A stretch of DNA of 64,000 nt, from positions 1 through 64,000 of the forward strand of contig JBPCWA010000510.1 of the NCBI GenBank assembly GCA_051009975.1, in the 5' to 3' direction. The notes beneath the pieces were generated by a model that saw nothing but the letters and a program-made list of their open reading frames with translations, ran no database searches and had not been told where the DNA came from. This document shows positions 16,644 through 26,136 of this stretch, in pieces (the first letter of the stretch is position 1; each line of letters opens with the position of its first letter). A program made the position numbers and the translations under genes. Source of the DNA: Tectiglobus sp051009975. Its GTDB lineage: Bacteria; Pseudomonadota; Alphaproteobacteria; Rhizobiales; Hyphomicrobiaceae.

Positions 16644-17357
16644 CTAGGAAACCGTCAGTTTTTGGAGCGAAACCAGCTCGCGGATTCCCTTACGCGCAAG
16701 CGCCATGAGCTCCTCGAAGCGCGCCTGGCTGAATGGCTCGCCTTCCGCAGTTCCCTGAATTTCGACAATGCCCCCATTTCCAGTCATCACGAAATTGGCG
16801 TCAGCCTGTGCATCGGAATCTTCAGCGTAATCGAGATCGAGGACGCATGCGTCATTGTGAATACCGGCCGAGATGGCGGCGACTTGATCTTTAAGGACAT
16901 CGCCGCGCACGAGATCGCGTTCTTTCATCCAATTCAGGCAATCGGACAGCGCAACCCAGGCCCCAGTAATGGATGCCGTGCGGGTCCCACCATCAGCTTG
17001 AATAACATCACAGTCGACAGAGATTTGACGCTCTCCAAGCTTTTCCAAGTCGACGACCGCACGTAGTGAACGGCCAATTAAGCGCTGGATCTCCTGTGTT
17101 CGGCCAGACGGTTTGCCAAGCGTCACCTCGCGCCGCATGCGTTCGTGGGTGGCCCGCGGCAACATGCCATATTCGGCAGTCACCCAACCGCGACCTTGGC
17201 CCTTCAGCCAGCCCGGAACGCGCTCCTCTAAGCTTGCTGTACACAGGACATGCGTGTTCCCAAACTTGATCATGCATGAGCCTTCGGCGTGCAGGGACAC
17301 GGCTCGTTCGAACGAGACGCGACGCAGTTCATCTGGTTGGCGGTCGGAAGGGCGCAT
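16644..17357 (-). CDS. rph: Ribonuclease PH
   Basis: A 237-residue phosphorolytic 3'-5' exoribonuclease that trims tRNA 3' ends. The ORF runs to 17450, but the family starts at MRPSDRQPDELRRVSFERA, so ATG 17357 is chosen. Motifs: KFGNTHVLCTASLEERVP, RGWVTAEYGMLPRATHER, GRTQEIQRLIGRSLRAVVD, VDCDVIQADGGTRTASITGA and the C-terminal VEIQGTAEGEPFS. All are canonical. It is divergent from hrcA, the usual arrangement in this order. Confidence 0.96.
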   Translation of the reverse strand: MRPSDRQPDELRRVSFERAVSLHAEGSCMIKFGNTHVLCTASLEERVPGWLKGQGRGWVTAEYGMLPRATHERMRREVTLGKPSGRTQEIQRLIGRSLRAVVDLEKLGERQISVDCDVIQADGGTRTASITGAWVALSDCLNWMKERDLVRGDVLKDQVAAISAGIHNDACVLDLDYAEDSDAQADANFVMTGNGGIVEIQGTAEGEPFSQARFEELMALARKGIRELVSLQKLTVS

Positions 17358-17731
17358 TTGGGCTTGCCGTAGTTGTGAGCAGTTGTGAAATGGCGATGGG
17401 TCGATTGGAAGGATGACATCACCTGTAGCAGTTCTGTACGATTTCTGCATGAGTTCTGTACAGGCCGAGGCAACCTAGGCGACGTGCTTGCCCGCTTCAA
17501 CCACAATTGTCGTACGAGATCATCCAGAGTAGGTGAAATTAGACCTGTTAGCCATGCCGCAAACGCGCCGAGATAGGTTTGCAGGGCTGGTGAGGCGGTA
17601 TTGAATTCAATTTCATGCGTCGTGATATCTGGAAGTCGTGATTTCTTTGCAGTCGGACAACTTCCGGAATATCCTCCTGTGAGTGATCCGGACGATGGTC
17701 CGCCAGTCAACTAGAGCGGTCAGCCTTAGAG
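17358..17731. promoter_or_regulatory. Divergent rph/hrcA intergenic region
   Basis: This gap of 374 bases must hold promoters for rph (minus) and hrcA (plus). I see no CIRCE element (TTAGCACTC-N9-GAGTGCTAA), so hrcA autoregulation through CIRCE is not supported here. A direct repeat of AGTTCTGTAC occurs around 17431-17462, 27-28 bases apart, and could be a regulatory site. No further gene. Confidence 0.4.
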
Positions 17732-18799
17732 ATGCAAGTTCCAAACGAGATCAGCAATCTAGGGGGATTGAGCGAACGGTCGCAGACGGTACTGCGAAGA
17801 ATCGTTGAAACCTATTTGGAAACGGGCGATCCAGTAGGCTCGCGCAATCTGTCCCGTGACTTGCCTATATCCTTGTCGCCAGCGTCGGTCCGGAACGTTA
17901 TGTCGGATCTGGAGAACCTCGGATTGATCGCCGCGCCGCACACATCGGCTGGGCGATTGCCGACTGAGCTTGGATTGCGATTGTTCGTCGATGGCCTACT
18001 TGAAGTGGGAAATTTGAGCGCTGATGAACGCGCGCAGATCAAAGTGCAAATGGCCGCGGGGCGCACCAACTCGGTTGATCATGTTCTCAATGAAGCCACG
18101 GAGATGATTTCCGGCTTATCGCACTGCGCCGGTCTGGTTCTTACGGAAAAGCAGGATATTCGACTCAAACATATTGAATTTGTGGCGTTGGAACCGGGAA
18201 AGGCCTTGGCCGTTTTGGTCAGTGAAGATCAAAGCATTGAAAATCGCGTTCTGGATGTTCCGAAAGGTCTTCCGCCATCCGCCTTGGTAGAAGCCGCCAA
18301 CTTTCTCAATACGCATGTGCGCGGTGTCACGCTTGCCGAAGCGCGCGAGCGCATAGGCAAAGAATTGGCCGCAAAACGTGCTGAGCTTGACGCGCTCACG
18401 CAGAAAGTGATCACGGCCGGATTGGCAGAATGGTCGGGCAAATTGGACGATGATCGTCGCAATTTGATCGTGCGTGGCCGGTCTAATTTGCTGAAAGATG
18501 TCACGGCCACTGACGATCTTGAGCGCATTCGTCAATTGTTTGATGATCTCGAGGCGCAAAAGGATATGATGCAGCTCTTGAGTTCCGCGGAGACAGCCGA
18601 CGGTGTGAAAATCTTCATTGGATCGGAAAACAATCTCTTTTCGCTGTCTGGGTCGTCGCTGATTGTTGCACCGTTTCAAGATGGCGAACAGCGTATTGTT
18701 GGCATTCTCGGCGTCATCGGCCCGACCCGCCTAAATTACGCCCGTATCATACCGATGGTCGACTACACGGCACGATTGGTAAGCCGATTGCTAACTTGA
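17732..18799 (+). CDS. hrcA: Heat-inducible transcriptional repressor HrcA
   Basis: A 355-residue repressor of class I heat-shock genes, normally acting at CIRCE operators in front of groESL. The N-terminal winged HTH contains LSERSQTVLRRIVETYLETG, DPVGSRNLSRDLPISLSPAS and VRNVMSDLENLGLI followed by PHTSAGRLPT, all standard. The C-terminal GAF-like region ends with GPTRLNYARIIPMVDYTA. It is followed by grpE after 117 bases, the common hrcA-grpE pair. Its targets are outside this window. Confidence 0.96.
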   Translation: MQVPNEISNLGGLSERSQTVLRRIVETYLETGDPVGSRNLSRDLPISLSPASVRNVMSDLENLGLIAAPHTSAGRLPTELGLRLFVDGLLEVGNLSADERAQIKVQMAAGRTNSVDHVLNEATEMISGLSHCAGLVLTEKQDIRLKHIEFVALEPGKALAVLVSEDQSIENRVLDVPKGLPPSALVEAANFLNTHVRGVTLAEARERIGKELAAKRAELDALTQKVITAGLAEWSGKLDDDRRNLIVRGRSNLLKDVTATDDLERIRQLFDDLEAQKDMMQLLSSAETADGVKIFIGSENNLFSLSGSSLIVAPFQDGEQRIVGILGVIGPTRLNYARIIPMVDYTARLVSRLLT

Positions 18800-18916
18800 T
18801 TTTGCGGCGTGACCACTGATATCCCACATGAGCGTTTTACGTCGCACACTCGCGGACGAGCAGCGTGCGAACTGGGGATCGGACATAGCACCGGTCGAAT
18901 AATCGGATAAGAAGCA

Positions 18917-19738
18917 ATGATGAGCGACGACGCACAACCGGATAATGCCGGGACTAAAAAAGATGAGCAGACTGCGTCCAAATCGGACGAATCGGGGGCT
19001 TCGATGACAGACGCGAAGCAAACGAATGCAGATGAGCTCAGTCAAGACGCTGGGGCTGGGGCGACGACCCGAGCGGCAGCATATGTGGATCCTGAGATTG
19101 CTGCAGAGGCCAAGATTGCTGAGCTAGAGGCCAAGGTCTCGGAAATGCGGGACCGGTATTTGCGGGCCTACGCGGACACTGAGAATCTTCGCAAGCGGAC
19201 TGAGCGTGAAAAGGCGGATATATCAAAGTACGCGGTAACAAGTTTCGCGCGCGATATGCTGAGTATTGCCGATAATCTTGGACGCGCTGTCGAGGCGGCG
19301 TCCGGTGCCGAGGACACGGAATCAGGATCGCTCAAGGCACTGCTGGACGGCGTAATGCTTACACAGCAGGAACTCAAAAAGACTCTTGAGAAACATGGCG
19401 TTCGTACGATCGCGTCCGAGGCCGAAGCGTTTGATCCGCACAAGCATCAGGCTGTCATGGAGCGGGAAGACGCGTCCGTATCTGCTGGAACAATCGTGCA
19501 GGTTTTTCAAGACGGATACCAGATCGAAGAGCGTGTTCTGCGGCCTGCTATGGTGGTCGTCGCAAAGGGTGGCGCAAAGCCAATCAAGTCGTCTCAATCA
19601 ACTCAGCCAGTGTCGAAAGCGTCGGACGATGGGCGAGATCAGGACGACCAGGATGAACGGCCTGCCCAAGACTCGACAGCAGACAGCGACACAGTGTCCG
19701 GGACCGACAGCGAGGCGGATTCGAAAGCAAGCGCTTGA
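18917..19738 (+). CDS. grpE: Nucleotide exchange factor GrpE
   Basis: A 273-residue DnaK co-chaperone that releases ADP. It has a long acidic, low-complexity N-terminus (about residues 1-55), a coiled-coil segment (AKIAELEAKVSEMRDRYLRA with ENLRKRTEREKADISKYA following), and the beta-domain with FDPHKHQAVMERED and GYQIEERVLRPAMVVVAKGG. The last 55 residues are a Ser/Asp-rich tail (TADSDTVSGTDSEADSKASA) that is longer than in most GrpE proteins. Located between hrcA and dnaK but separated from dnaK by an oppositely oriented gene. Confidence 0.96.
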   Translation: MMSDDAQPDNAGTKKDEQTASKSDESGASMTDAKQTNADELSQDAGAGATTRAAAYVDPEIAAEAKIAELEAKVSEMRDRYLRAYADTENLRKRTEREKADISKYAVTSFARDMLSIADNLGRAVEAASGAEDTESGSLKALLDGVMLTQQELKKTLEKHGVRTIASEAEAFDPHKHQAVMEREDASVSAGTIVQVFQDGYQIEERVLRPAMVVVAKGGAKPIKSSQSTQPVSKASDDGRDQDDQDERPAQDSTADSDTVSGTDSEADSKASA

Positions 19739-19808
19739 GGAGATGGTCGGTTATTCAATTTGGCAGTGTCGTCGAAGATGGGTTCGGAACAATCTGTTGG
19801 CGCAGTTT

Positions 19809-20444
19809 CTATCGAGCCGCATTCTCCTGCGGCGGGTTAACCCGCCGCATCGTGAGATTGTAACGGCCGGGTTTGCCGAGAATCGCAGATGTGTCTGGCA
19901 CGATGCGGTCGATCCCATGGTATGCCAGTCTTGCGTCGCCGCCGAGTACGATGATATCTCCCGATTTCAACAGCAATCTTCGGGTCGGGTCGCGACGGCG
20001 CGTACCTCCGATGCGAAACCAGGCATCGTCACCGAGAGAAACCGAGACGACGGGTGCAGCCACGTCCTGTTCGTCAGCATCCACATGCAATCCAAGTTTA
20101 GCCCCAGGTTTGTACCAATTGATCAAGCATGCCTCAGGATCAGCACAATAACTTGCGACAGATTGCCAAAGGTCTAGCAAGGTTGGGGGAATCGGAGGCC
20201 AAGTGCATGCTGCAAAAGGATGTCGGGGCTGATAGCGGTAGCCACCGCTCTTGCTGGAGACCCAACCGAGTTCGCCACAGTTTGTCATTTCAACCGAGAA
20301 CGGCCGGCCGGTGTTGGGCATCGATGGAACGTAGAGCGGCGCCAATGCTTCGATCCGTCGAACCTCCGACACAAGGCGGAGTTGATCAGATTGCGACAGG
20401 TGTCCAGGAAGGTGAACAAATCCTGATGGGGAAGATTGAGCCAC
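19809..20444 (-). CDS. AlkB-family alpha-ketoglutarate-dependent dioxygenase
   Basis: A 211-residue Fe(II)/2-oxoglutarate dioxygenase like AlkB, which repairs 1-methyladenine and 3-methylcytosine in DNA or RNA by oxidative demethylation. The metal triad is His120-x-Asp122 in LGLHVDADE and His176 in AYHGIDR; the 2-oxoglutarate arginines are in RYNLTMRR (Arg194, Arg200). The substrate side has INWYKPGAKLG. It lies between grpE and dnaK on the opposite strand, breaking the heat-shock cluster. The start region shares bases with the dnaK upstream zone. Confidence 0.92.
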   Translation of the reverse strand: MAQSSPSGFVHLPGHLSQSDQLRLVSEVRRIEALAPLYVPSMPNTGRPFSVEMTNCGELGWVSSKSGGYRYQPRHPFAACTWPPIPPTLLDLWQSVASYCADPEACLINWYKPGAKLGLHVDADEQDVAAPVVSVSLGDDAWFRIGGTRRRDPTRRLLLKSGDIIVLGGDARLAYHGIDRIVPDTSAILGKPGRYNLTMRRVNPPQENAAR

Positions 20445-20542
20445 GGCATCGCCTTGCTTTGCAAGTTCCTTGGAGGCGCGAAACGGATCACTAGTTGCGC
20501 GCGGGGAGTGTCATGGAGAACCAAAAAGTCAGCGAGTCAACC

Positions 20543-20575
20543 GGTTGCAGGGCTAAATCGACGCGCCTATATACG
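20543..20575 (+). promoter_or_regulatory. Candidate RpoH (sigma-32) promoter for dnaK
   Basis: CCTATATACG at 20566-20575 matches the alphaproteobacterial heat-shock -10 pattern CYTATNTNNG at every fixed position. GGTTGC at 20543-20548 lies about 18 bases upstream and partly matches the -35 CTTG core. The dnaK ATG is 121 bases further on. The match is by eye. Confidence 0.55.
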
Positions 20576-20695
20576 CAGCGAACACTTAAACTAAACTCCA
20601 GGGGACTGCGTCTCCAGGTCTAACGGATCGGGAGAAAGCGAGGGCCATAACGAGGACTCGCACAGTCTGCCGCGAAAAGAGAGGACGACTAGAGA

Positions 20696-22627
20696 ATGTC
20701 AAAAGTCATTGGGATTGACCTTGGTACCACGAACTCTTGCGTCGCCGTTATGGATGGTGACCAGCCGAAGGTTATCGAAAATTCGGAAGGGATGCGTACC
20801 ACTCCGTCCATCGTGGCGTTCGGAGACGACGGCAACGAGAAATTGGTTGGCATAGCGGCTAAACGGCAGGCCGTCACCAATCCCGAAAATACGCTGTTCG
20901 CAATCAAGCGTCTGATTGGTCGACGCTTCGACGATCCGACCGTTGAAAAAGATCAAAAGCTTGTCCCCTACCAGATTGTGAAGGCGTCCAATGGTGACGC
21001 CTGGGTCGAGTCGTTTGGAAAACAATATTCTCCATCGCAGATTTCCGCCGACATTCTGATCAAAATGAAAGAAACGGCCGAAGCGCATCTGGGTGAAACT
21101 GTCAGTGAAGCCGTTATCACAGTTCCGGCTTATTTCAACGACGCGCAACGCCAGGCAACCAAAGATGCCGGCAAAATTGCCGGTCTTGAAGTTCTGCGGA
21201 TTATCAACGAGCCGACTGCGGCGGCGTTGGCTTATGGCCTGGACAAGAAAGACAACTCCAAGATGATCGCCGTTTATGACCTAGGCGGTGGGACGTTTGA
21301 CATTTCTATTCTGGAGATCGGTGACGGCGTATTCGAGGTGAAGTCTACCAACGGTGATACGTTCCTGGGCGGTGAAGACTTTGATATGCGCCTGGTCGAA
21401 TATTTAGCCTCCGAGTTTAAGAAAGAAAACGGCATAGATCTGACGAACGATAAGCTAGCTCTGCAACGCCTGAAAGAGGCGGCGGAAAAGGCAAAGATCG
21501 AACTTTCGTCGTCGGCTCAGACCGAGGTCAATCTGCCGTTCATTACGGCGGACCAATCTGGTCCCAAGCATCTGACGATGAAATTGACTCGGGCCAAGCT
21601 TGAGAGTCTCGTCGAGGATCTAATCAAACGTACTGTTGGACCGTGCGGCTCCGCGCTCAAAGACGCCAATCTCAAGGCGGCTGAGATTGATGAAGTCGTG
21701 CTCGTTGGCGGCATGACACGCATGCCGAAGGTGCAGGAGACCGTCAAGAATTTCTTTGGCAAAGAGCCACATAAGGGTGTCAATCCAGACGAAGTTGTCG
21801 CCGTTGGTGCCGCAATCCAAGGTGGAGTTCTTCGCGGTGATGTCAAAGATGTTCTTTTGCTGGATGTTACCCCGCTGTCCCTGGGTATCGAGACGCTTGG
21901 GGGGGTATTTACGCGACTGATAGAGCGCAACACAACGATCCCGACCAAGAAGAGTCAGGTATTTTCGACGGCCGACGATGGTCAGAATGCGGTCACCATC
22001 AAGGTCTATCAGGGTGAGCGGGAAATGGCCGTAGACAACAAGCATCTCGGCACATTCGATTTAGTAGGCATCGCTCCGGCGCCTCGTGGCGTACCTCAGA
22101 TCGAGGTCACGTTCGATATCGATGCGAATGGCATTGTCAACGTAAGTGCGAAGGATAAGGCGACAAACAAGGAGCAGTCTATCCGGATTCAGGCGTCGGG
22201 TGGCTTGGCCGATGACGAAATTGAGCGGATGGTTCAGGAGGCCGAGAAGCACGCTGGCGAAGACAAGAAGCGGCGCGAACTGGTGGAGGCGCGCAACCAG
22301 CTAGAGGCGCTTGTTCACTCCACGGAGAACTCCGTCAAAGAGGCTGGCGACAAGCTCGATGAAGCTGCCAAGGCGGAAGTGGATTCAGCCGTGGCGGCGG
22401 CGAAGGAAAAACTCGAGTCGGACGACCTTGAGGCGTTACAATCGGCGACCCAGGACCTGGCCCAAGCTTCAATGAAGATTGGTGAGGCTGTTTATGGAGG
22501 CCAGGCTGGAGAGACCGGCGAGGCGTCTAACGAATCAGACGCTGCCAATGACGGCGGCGCGAGCGACGAGAATGTTGTTGATGCCGACTTTGAGGAGGTT
22601 AAGGACGACGACAAGAAATCCGCCTAG
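20696..22627 (+). CDS. dnaK: Molecular chaperone DnaK (Hsp70)
   Basis: A 643-residue ATP-dependent chaperone. Canonical Hsp70 signatures are all present: IGIDLGTTNSCVAVMDG, VYDLGGGTFDISILEI and VVLVGGMTRMPKVQETV in the nucleotide-binding domain, the linker DVLLLDVTPLSLGIET, the substrate-binding domain after about residue 390, and an acidic C-terminus with EEVKDDDKKSA. Length matches the alphaproteobacterial family. Expected partners GrpE (18.9 kb) and DnaJ (23.3 kb) are in the window. A heat-shock-type promoter lies upstream. Confidence 0.99.
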   Translation: MSKVIGIDLGTTNSCVAVMDGDQPKVIENSEGMRTTPSIVAFGDDGNEKLVGIAAKRQAVTNPENTLFAIKRLIGRRFDDPTVEKDQKLVPYQIVKASNGDAWVESFGKQYSPSQISADILIKMKETAEAHLGETVSEAVITVPAYFNDAQRQATKDAGKIAGLEVLRIINEPTAAALAYGLDKKDNSKMIAVYDLGGGTFDISILEIGDGVFEVKSTNGDTFLGGEDFDMRLVEYLASEFKKENGIDLTNDKLALQRLKEAAEKAKIELSSSAQTEVNLPFITADQSGPKHLTMKLTRAKLESLVEDLIKRTVGPCGSALKDANLKAAEIDEVVLVGGMTRMPKVQETVKNFFGKEPHKGVNPDEVVAVGAAIQGGVLRGDVKDVLLLDVTPLSLGIETLGGVFTRLIERNTTIPTKKSQVFSTADDGQNAVTIKVYQGEREMAVDNKHLGTFDLVGIAPAPRGVPQIEVTFDIDANGIVNVSAKDKATNKEQSIRIQASGGLADDEIERMVQEAEKHAGEDKKRRELVEARNQLEALVHSTENSVKEAGDKLDEAAKAEVDSAVAAAKEKLESDDLEALQSATQDLAQASMKIGEAVYGGQAGETGEASNESDAANDGGASDENVVDADFEEVKDDDKKSA

Positions 22628-23274
22628 TGAGTTGGGACGTGACGGCTCCAGTCAACCATCGACCGGAGCCGTCCGACTCAGGACAATAAGCTAAGACGCG
22701 TTGAGTCAATTCGCTTTCGTTGCTTTTAACTGCAGCGTCGAATTCATGAGTTGTGTGGAATGGAGAGTTGCTGCTGAATTGGGAGGCGCTGCGTTCCCGT
22801 TGAAGACGTATCCGACTTCTTGAGTAAGGTTTCACTACTCAGTGGCCACTCAGTCCTCACGATCAACTCTCCACGAGTCAGTCCACACCACGCAGATCAA
22901 GGTGTGCAATTCGGTGTGTGCAATTCGGTGTGTGCAACATAATGCGGGCAGTTCCGTTCACGAAATTTGGTCGACGATTATCTGTCGAGATACTTGGAAC
23001 GCCGCTACGTGGCTAAGCGCTATGTGCCACGTCGGCCCGACGACGTAAATCGACCGGTTTGCTGTGCCCAATCCGTTTGCAAGAGCCAACCAGGCGATTG
23101 GACGTGTGACGGCTCAGTCGAGCAGGAAGCTGCAGCGGGTGTTGTCTTTGGGTAAAGGTACCGACTTTCTCTGATGATGTTGCACGCACAATGACCCATA
23201 TGGGGAACAGAATTCATCTGATATGACAAAACAAACCAGCGGAAACCGTTATAATGCGGGATGATTTCGAAACA
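22628..23274. other. Long dnaK-dnaJ intergenic region
   Basis: About 650 bases without a supported gene, long for a dnaK-dnaJ gap. Contents: a strong hairpin at 22641-22673 (separate entry); a 14-bp direct repeat at about 22901-22939 (GTGTGCAATTCG recurring, nearly three copies); several ORFs of 60-80 codons with no protein character. A separate dnaJ promoter is likely but I cannot place one with confidence. Confidence 0.5.
22641..22673 (+). terminator. Strong hairpin after dnaK, likely terminator
   Basis: GACGGCTCC 22641-22649 pairs with GGAGCCGTC 22665-22673, and an inner GTC/GAC pair extends the stem around an A-C mismatch. It begins 14 bases after the dnaK stop. No T-run follows, so termination may be weak or the stem may protect the 3' end of the dnaK transcript. 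Confidence 0.55.
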
Positions 23275-24405
23275 ATGGCCAAGCGGGACTATTACGAGGT
23301 TCTTGGGGTCGGTCGCGATGCGAGCGACCAGAAACTCAAATCGGCATATCGCAAATTGGCCATGAAGTATCATCCGGATCGCAATCCAGGTGATGAGGGC
23401 GCCGAACGCAGTTTCAAGGAGGTCAACGAGGCTTACGAGGCACTCAAAGATCCGCAGAAACGAGCAGCCTACGACCAATTTGGGCACGCTGCCTTCGAAG
23501 GGGGGGCAGGCGGGTCCGGAGGTTTTGGTCCCGATTTCTCACATTCGATGGAGAACATATTCGAGGATTTCTTTGGCGACATTATGGGCGGTCGCCGCAG
23601 CCAGCGCAGCAAGTCTGGCCGAGAGCGCGGATCTGATCTTCGCTACAACATGGAAATTTCCTTGCTGGAAGCCTACGAGGGAAAGACGGCGCAAATTCGC
23701 GTTCCAACGAGCGTTGCCTGTGAGACCTGTTCAGGCTCAGGGGCCAAACCAGGGTCATCGCCCCGGACGTGCCCGACATGTAGCGGATTTGGAAAGGTTC
23801 GCGCGAGCCAAGGATTTTTCACAATAGAGCGCACGTGTCATACGTGTCAGGGTCGGGGAGACATTATCGACGATCCTTGCAGCCCGTGTTCCGGCGCTGG
23901 CCGTGTGAGCAAGGAGCGGACGCTGTCGGTAAATATTCCAGCCGGTGTCGAAGACGGGACGAGGATCCGACTGGCTGGAGAGGGAGAAGCCGGTCTGCGG
24001 TCCGGGCCCGCGGGAGATTTGTATATTTTCCTGTCAATCAAACCAGACGCATTCTTTCAGCGCGACGGATCTGACGTTTTCTGCCGAGTGCCGATCCCCA
24101 TGGTAAAAGCCGCTCTGGGTGGTGAGATTGAGGTCCCAACGGTGGCCGGAGGTCTCTATTCTGTCAAAGTTCCGGCCGGCAGTCAGTCAGGTACGCAGCT
24201 TCGACTTGGTGGGAAGGGTATGCCAATTCTGCGGTCGAAAGTGACTGGCGATATGTATATTCAACTGGAGGTCGAGACACCTAAGAAATTGACCCGTCGG
24301 CAGCGCGAACTATTGCAGGAGTTTGAGAAAGAAAGTCGCACTGAGACGTCGCCGGACACCAACAATTTTTTCACACGCGTGAAAGAGTTTTTTGATACGA
24401 AGTAG
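23275..24405 (+). CDS. dnaJ: Molecular chaperone DnaJ (Hsp40)
   Basis: A 376-residue type I J-protein. The J domain starts MAKRDYYEVLGVGRDAS, which fixes the start at 23275 rather than the upstream ATG at 23254; the HPD motif is in KYHPDRNPGD. A Gly/Phe region follows (about residues 75-110), then four CxxCxGxG zinc repeats (CETCSGSG, CPTCSGFG, CHTCQGRG, CSPCSGAG) and the C-terminal substrate domains. It stimulates DnaK ATPase and delivers substrates. Confidence 0.98.
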   Translation: MAKRDYYEVLGVGRDASDQKLKSAYRKLAMKYHPDRNPGDEGAERSFKEVNEAYEALKDPQKRAAYDQFGHAAFEGGAGGSGGFGPDFSHSMENIFEDFFGDIMGGRRSQRSKSGRERGSDLRYNMEISLLEAYEGKTAQIRVPTSVACETCSGSGAKPGSSPRTCPTCSGFGKVRASQGFFTIERTCHTCQGRGDIIDDPCSPCSGAGRVSKERTLSVNIPAGVEDGTRIRLAGEGEAGLRSGPAGDLYIFLSIKPDAFFQRDGSDVFCRVPIPMVKAALGGEIEVPTVAGGLYSVKVPAGSQSGTQLRLGGKGMPILRSKVTGDMYIQLEVETPKKLTRRQRELLQEFEKESRTETSPDTNNFFTRVKEFFDTK

Positions 24406-24726
24406 GACGCGGTGACTGACGGGTGCAAGGGTGTGATGCCATCGTATGAAACTCTGTGCTGAGTAGTCGCGTGCGGCACGGTGTTGTAAGATTTGGAACG
24501 ACCTTCAACGAGATGGGATCCAGGCCGAGTGGTAATCTTCGCCGGAAAAAAAGTGCTTTAGTGCTGGCAACAATTCCGCGGTGATCTGTCGTGACCTCGT
24601 TAAAGCGAGGCTCAAGGCCATTGAAACACTCTTCCATCGGCGACGCAGCTCAAAGAAGCTCATGTGTCTACTAGACAAACACTAGCCGCAATAAGGTCTC
24701 GTGCGCATACAAGTCCGGAGATTGCC
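24406..24726. other. Intergenic stretch after dnaJ
   Basis: 321 bases with no supported gene. An in-frame extension of the following FMN reductase gene reaches back to 24664 but is not family-like. No terminator with a T-run is evident after dnaJ. Confidence 0.35.
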
Positions 24727-25332
24727 ATGACCCATCCGACGTCACTGCTCTTTATTTCCGGATCTGCGCGTGAGGCTTCACTCAACAAGAAATTGGCGCG
24801 CCTCGGCGCAGAGATTGCAAAGTTGAATGGAGTTCCGGCGACATTTGCTGATTTGGGCGACTATCCGATGCCGCTGTACGATGGCGATCTAGAAACTAAC
24901 GAAGGTCCCCCCGACAATGCGCGCAAACTCTACGCACTGATGTCGGCGCACGCAGGTGTGTTTGTTGCCGCCCCAGAATACAACGCGGGCATCACGCCAT
25001 TGCTCAAAAACTCGCTCGATTGGATGTCACGGGTGCGCATCGAGAATGACGTGCCGCTTCAAGTATTCAAAACTCGCGTGTTCTTGCTGGCTGCGGCATC
25101 TCCAGGTGGTTTTGGTGGACTGCGAGGCTTGATCATGTTGCGTCAAACATTGACGCTCGGCTTAGGAGCACTGGTCTTACCGGAGCAGTTTATAATGGCA
25201 AAAGCACATGAGAGTTTTGATGAGGATGGTCGTATCGTCGACACTGTCCAGCTAGAGAGACTGAAGGAGTTGGTGCAAAAATTATCTCGAGCCGCCGCGG
25301 CCCTGCAAGGAGATAGCCAAGATGTCAGGTAG
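24727..25332 (+). CDS. NADPH-dependent FMN reductase family protein
   Basis: A 201-residue flavodoxin-fold protein. The FMN phosphate loop is ISGSAREASLNKKLARLG near the N-terminus, and the family motif PEYNAGITPLLKNSLDWMSR is complete. Related enzymes reduce FMN, azo dyes, chromate or quinones with NAD(P)H; the substrate is not predictable. The start is taken at ATG 24727, where the flavodoxin fold begins. Its stop overlaps the pyrF start by 11 bases, so the two are probably translated from one message. Confidence 0.9.
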   Translation: MTHPTSLLFISGSAREASLNKKLARLGAEIAKLNGVPATFADLGDYPMPLYDGDLETNEGPPDNARKLYALMSAHAGVFVAAPEYNAGITPLLKNSLDWMSRVRIENDVPLQVFKTRVFLLAAASPGGFGGLRGLIMLRQTLTLGLGALVLPEQFIMAKAHESFDEDGRIVDTVQLERLKELVQKLSRAAAALQGDSQDVR

Positions 25333-26035
25333 TGTGGCTAACCGCGAGCGAATGATCGTAGCGCTCGACATGCCGTCCGCCGAGCATGCCAGAAAGCTAG
25401 TGGATACACTCGGGACCCGCGTGTCGTTCTACAAGATTGGACTTGAGTTGGTTATGTCCGGTGGACTTGATCTGGCAACCGATCTCATTGCGTCTGGAAA
25501 ACGCGTATTTCTCGACATGAAATTCCTTGATATTTCGAACACTGTAGAGCGAGCGGTTGCTCGGGTGGCAGAGACGGGAATAAGTTTCCTGACAATCCAC
25601 GCCATGGATCGCAAGACTTTGCGCGCGGCAGTCGCGGGCGCGGACGGATCGCGGCTCAAACTGCTCGGCGTTACGGTGCTGACGAGCTTGGATGAGAGCG
25701 ATTTGGAAGAGCAAGGTGTAACCGGGCTGTCGCCGAGCGAGCTGGTGCTGCGGCGGGTCGAGTTGGTACAGGAGGCTGGACTTGACGGCGTAGTAGCCTC
25801 CGGATTGGAGGCCGCCGCTGTGCGGGCAATGGCGGGCCCGGGTCTCTTGGTCGTAACTCCGGGCATTCGGTTGACCGGGGACTTTAAGGACGATCAAGTT
25901 AGGATTACGACCGCAGATGCAGCCATTGGCGCGGGGGCCGATTACTTGGTGATCGGACGGCCGATCACAGAGGCAGATGATCCAGCGGCCGCGGCAGATA
26001 TGTTCGCGGGTTTGATTAGTCAAGCCTTGCGCTGA
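25322..26035 (+). CDS. pyrF: Orotidine 5'-phosphate decarboxylase
   Basis: A 237-residue TIM-barrel enzyme for the last step of UMP synthesis. IVALDMPSAEHARKLVDTLG starts the barrel; the catalytic Asp-Lys-Asp array is in FLDMKFLDISNTVERAV; VTPGIR and DYLVIGRPITEADDPAAAA form the phosphate site. It overlaps the FMN reductase gene and is 101 bases ahead of trmD. Confidence 0.97.
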   Translation: MSGSVANRERMIVALDMPSAEHARKLVDTLGTRVSFYKIGLELVMSGGLDLATDLIASGKRVFLDMKFLDISNTVERAVARVAETGISFLTIHAMDRKTLRAAVAGADGSRLKLLGVTVLTSLDESDLEEQGVTGLSPSELVLRRVELVQEAGLDGVVASGLEAAAVRAMAGPGLLVVTPGIRLTGDFKDDQVRITTADAAIGAGADYLVIGRPITEADDPAAAADMFAGLISQALR

Positions 26036-26136
26036 AAAGCCTTGTGCGGCCACCTGCGAGACATGATTTGCGATAGGGCACCCCTGGTTTTGTCGTGGCT
26101 AGTGGTGAAAATGACTGCTGGTTCAAGGTGAGAGCA

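Noticed and set aside
17270..17710. 146-codon ORF between rph and hrcA
   Set aside because: It overlaps the rph start in another frame and lacks protein-like composition; the region is better explained as divergent promoters.
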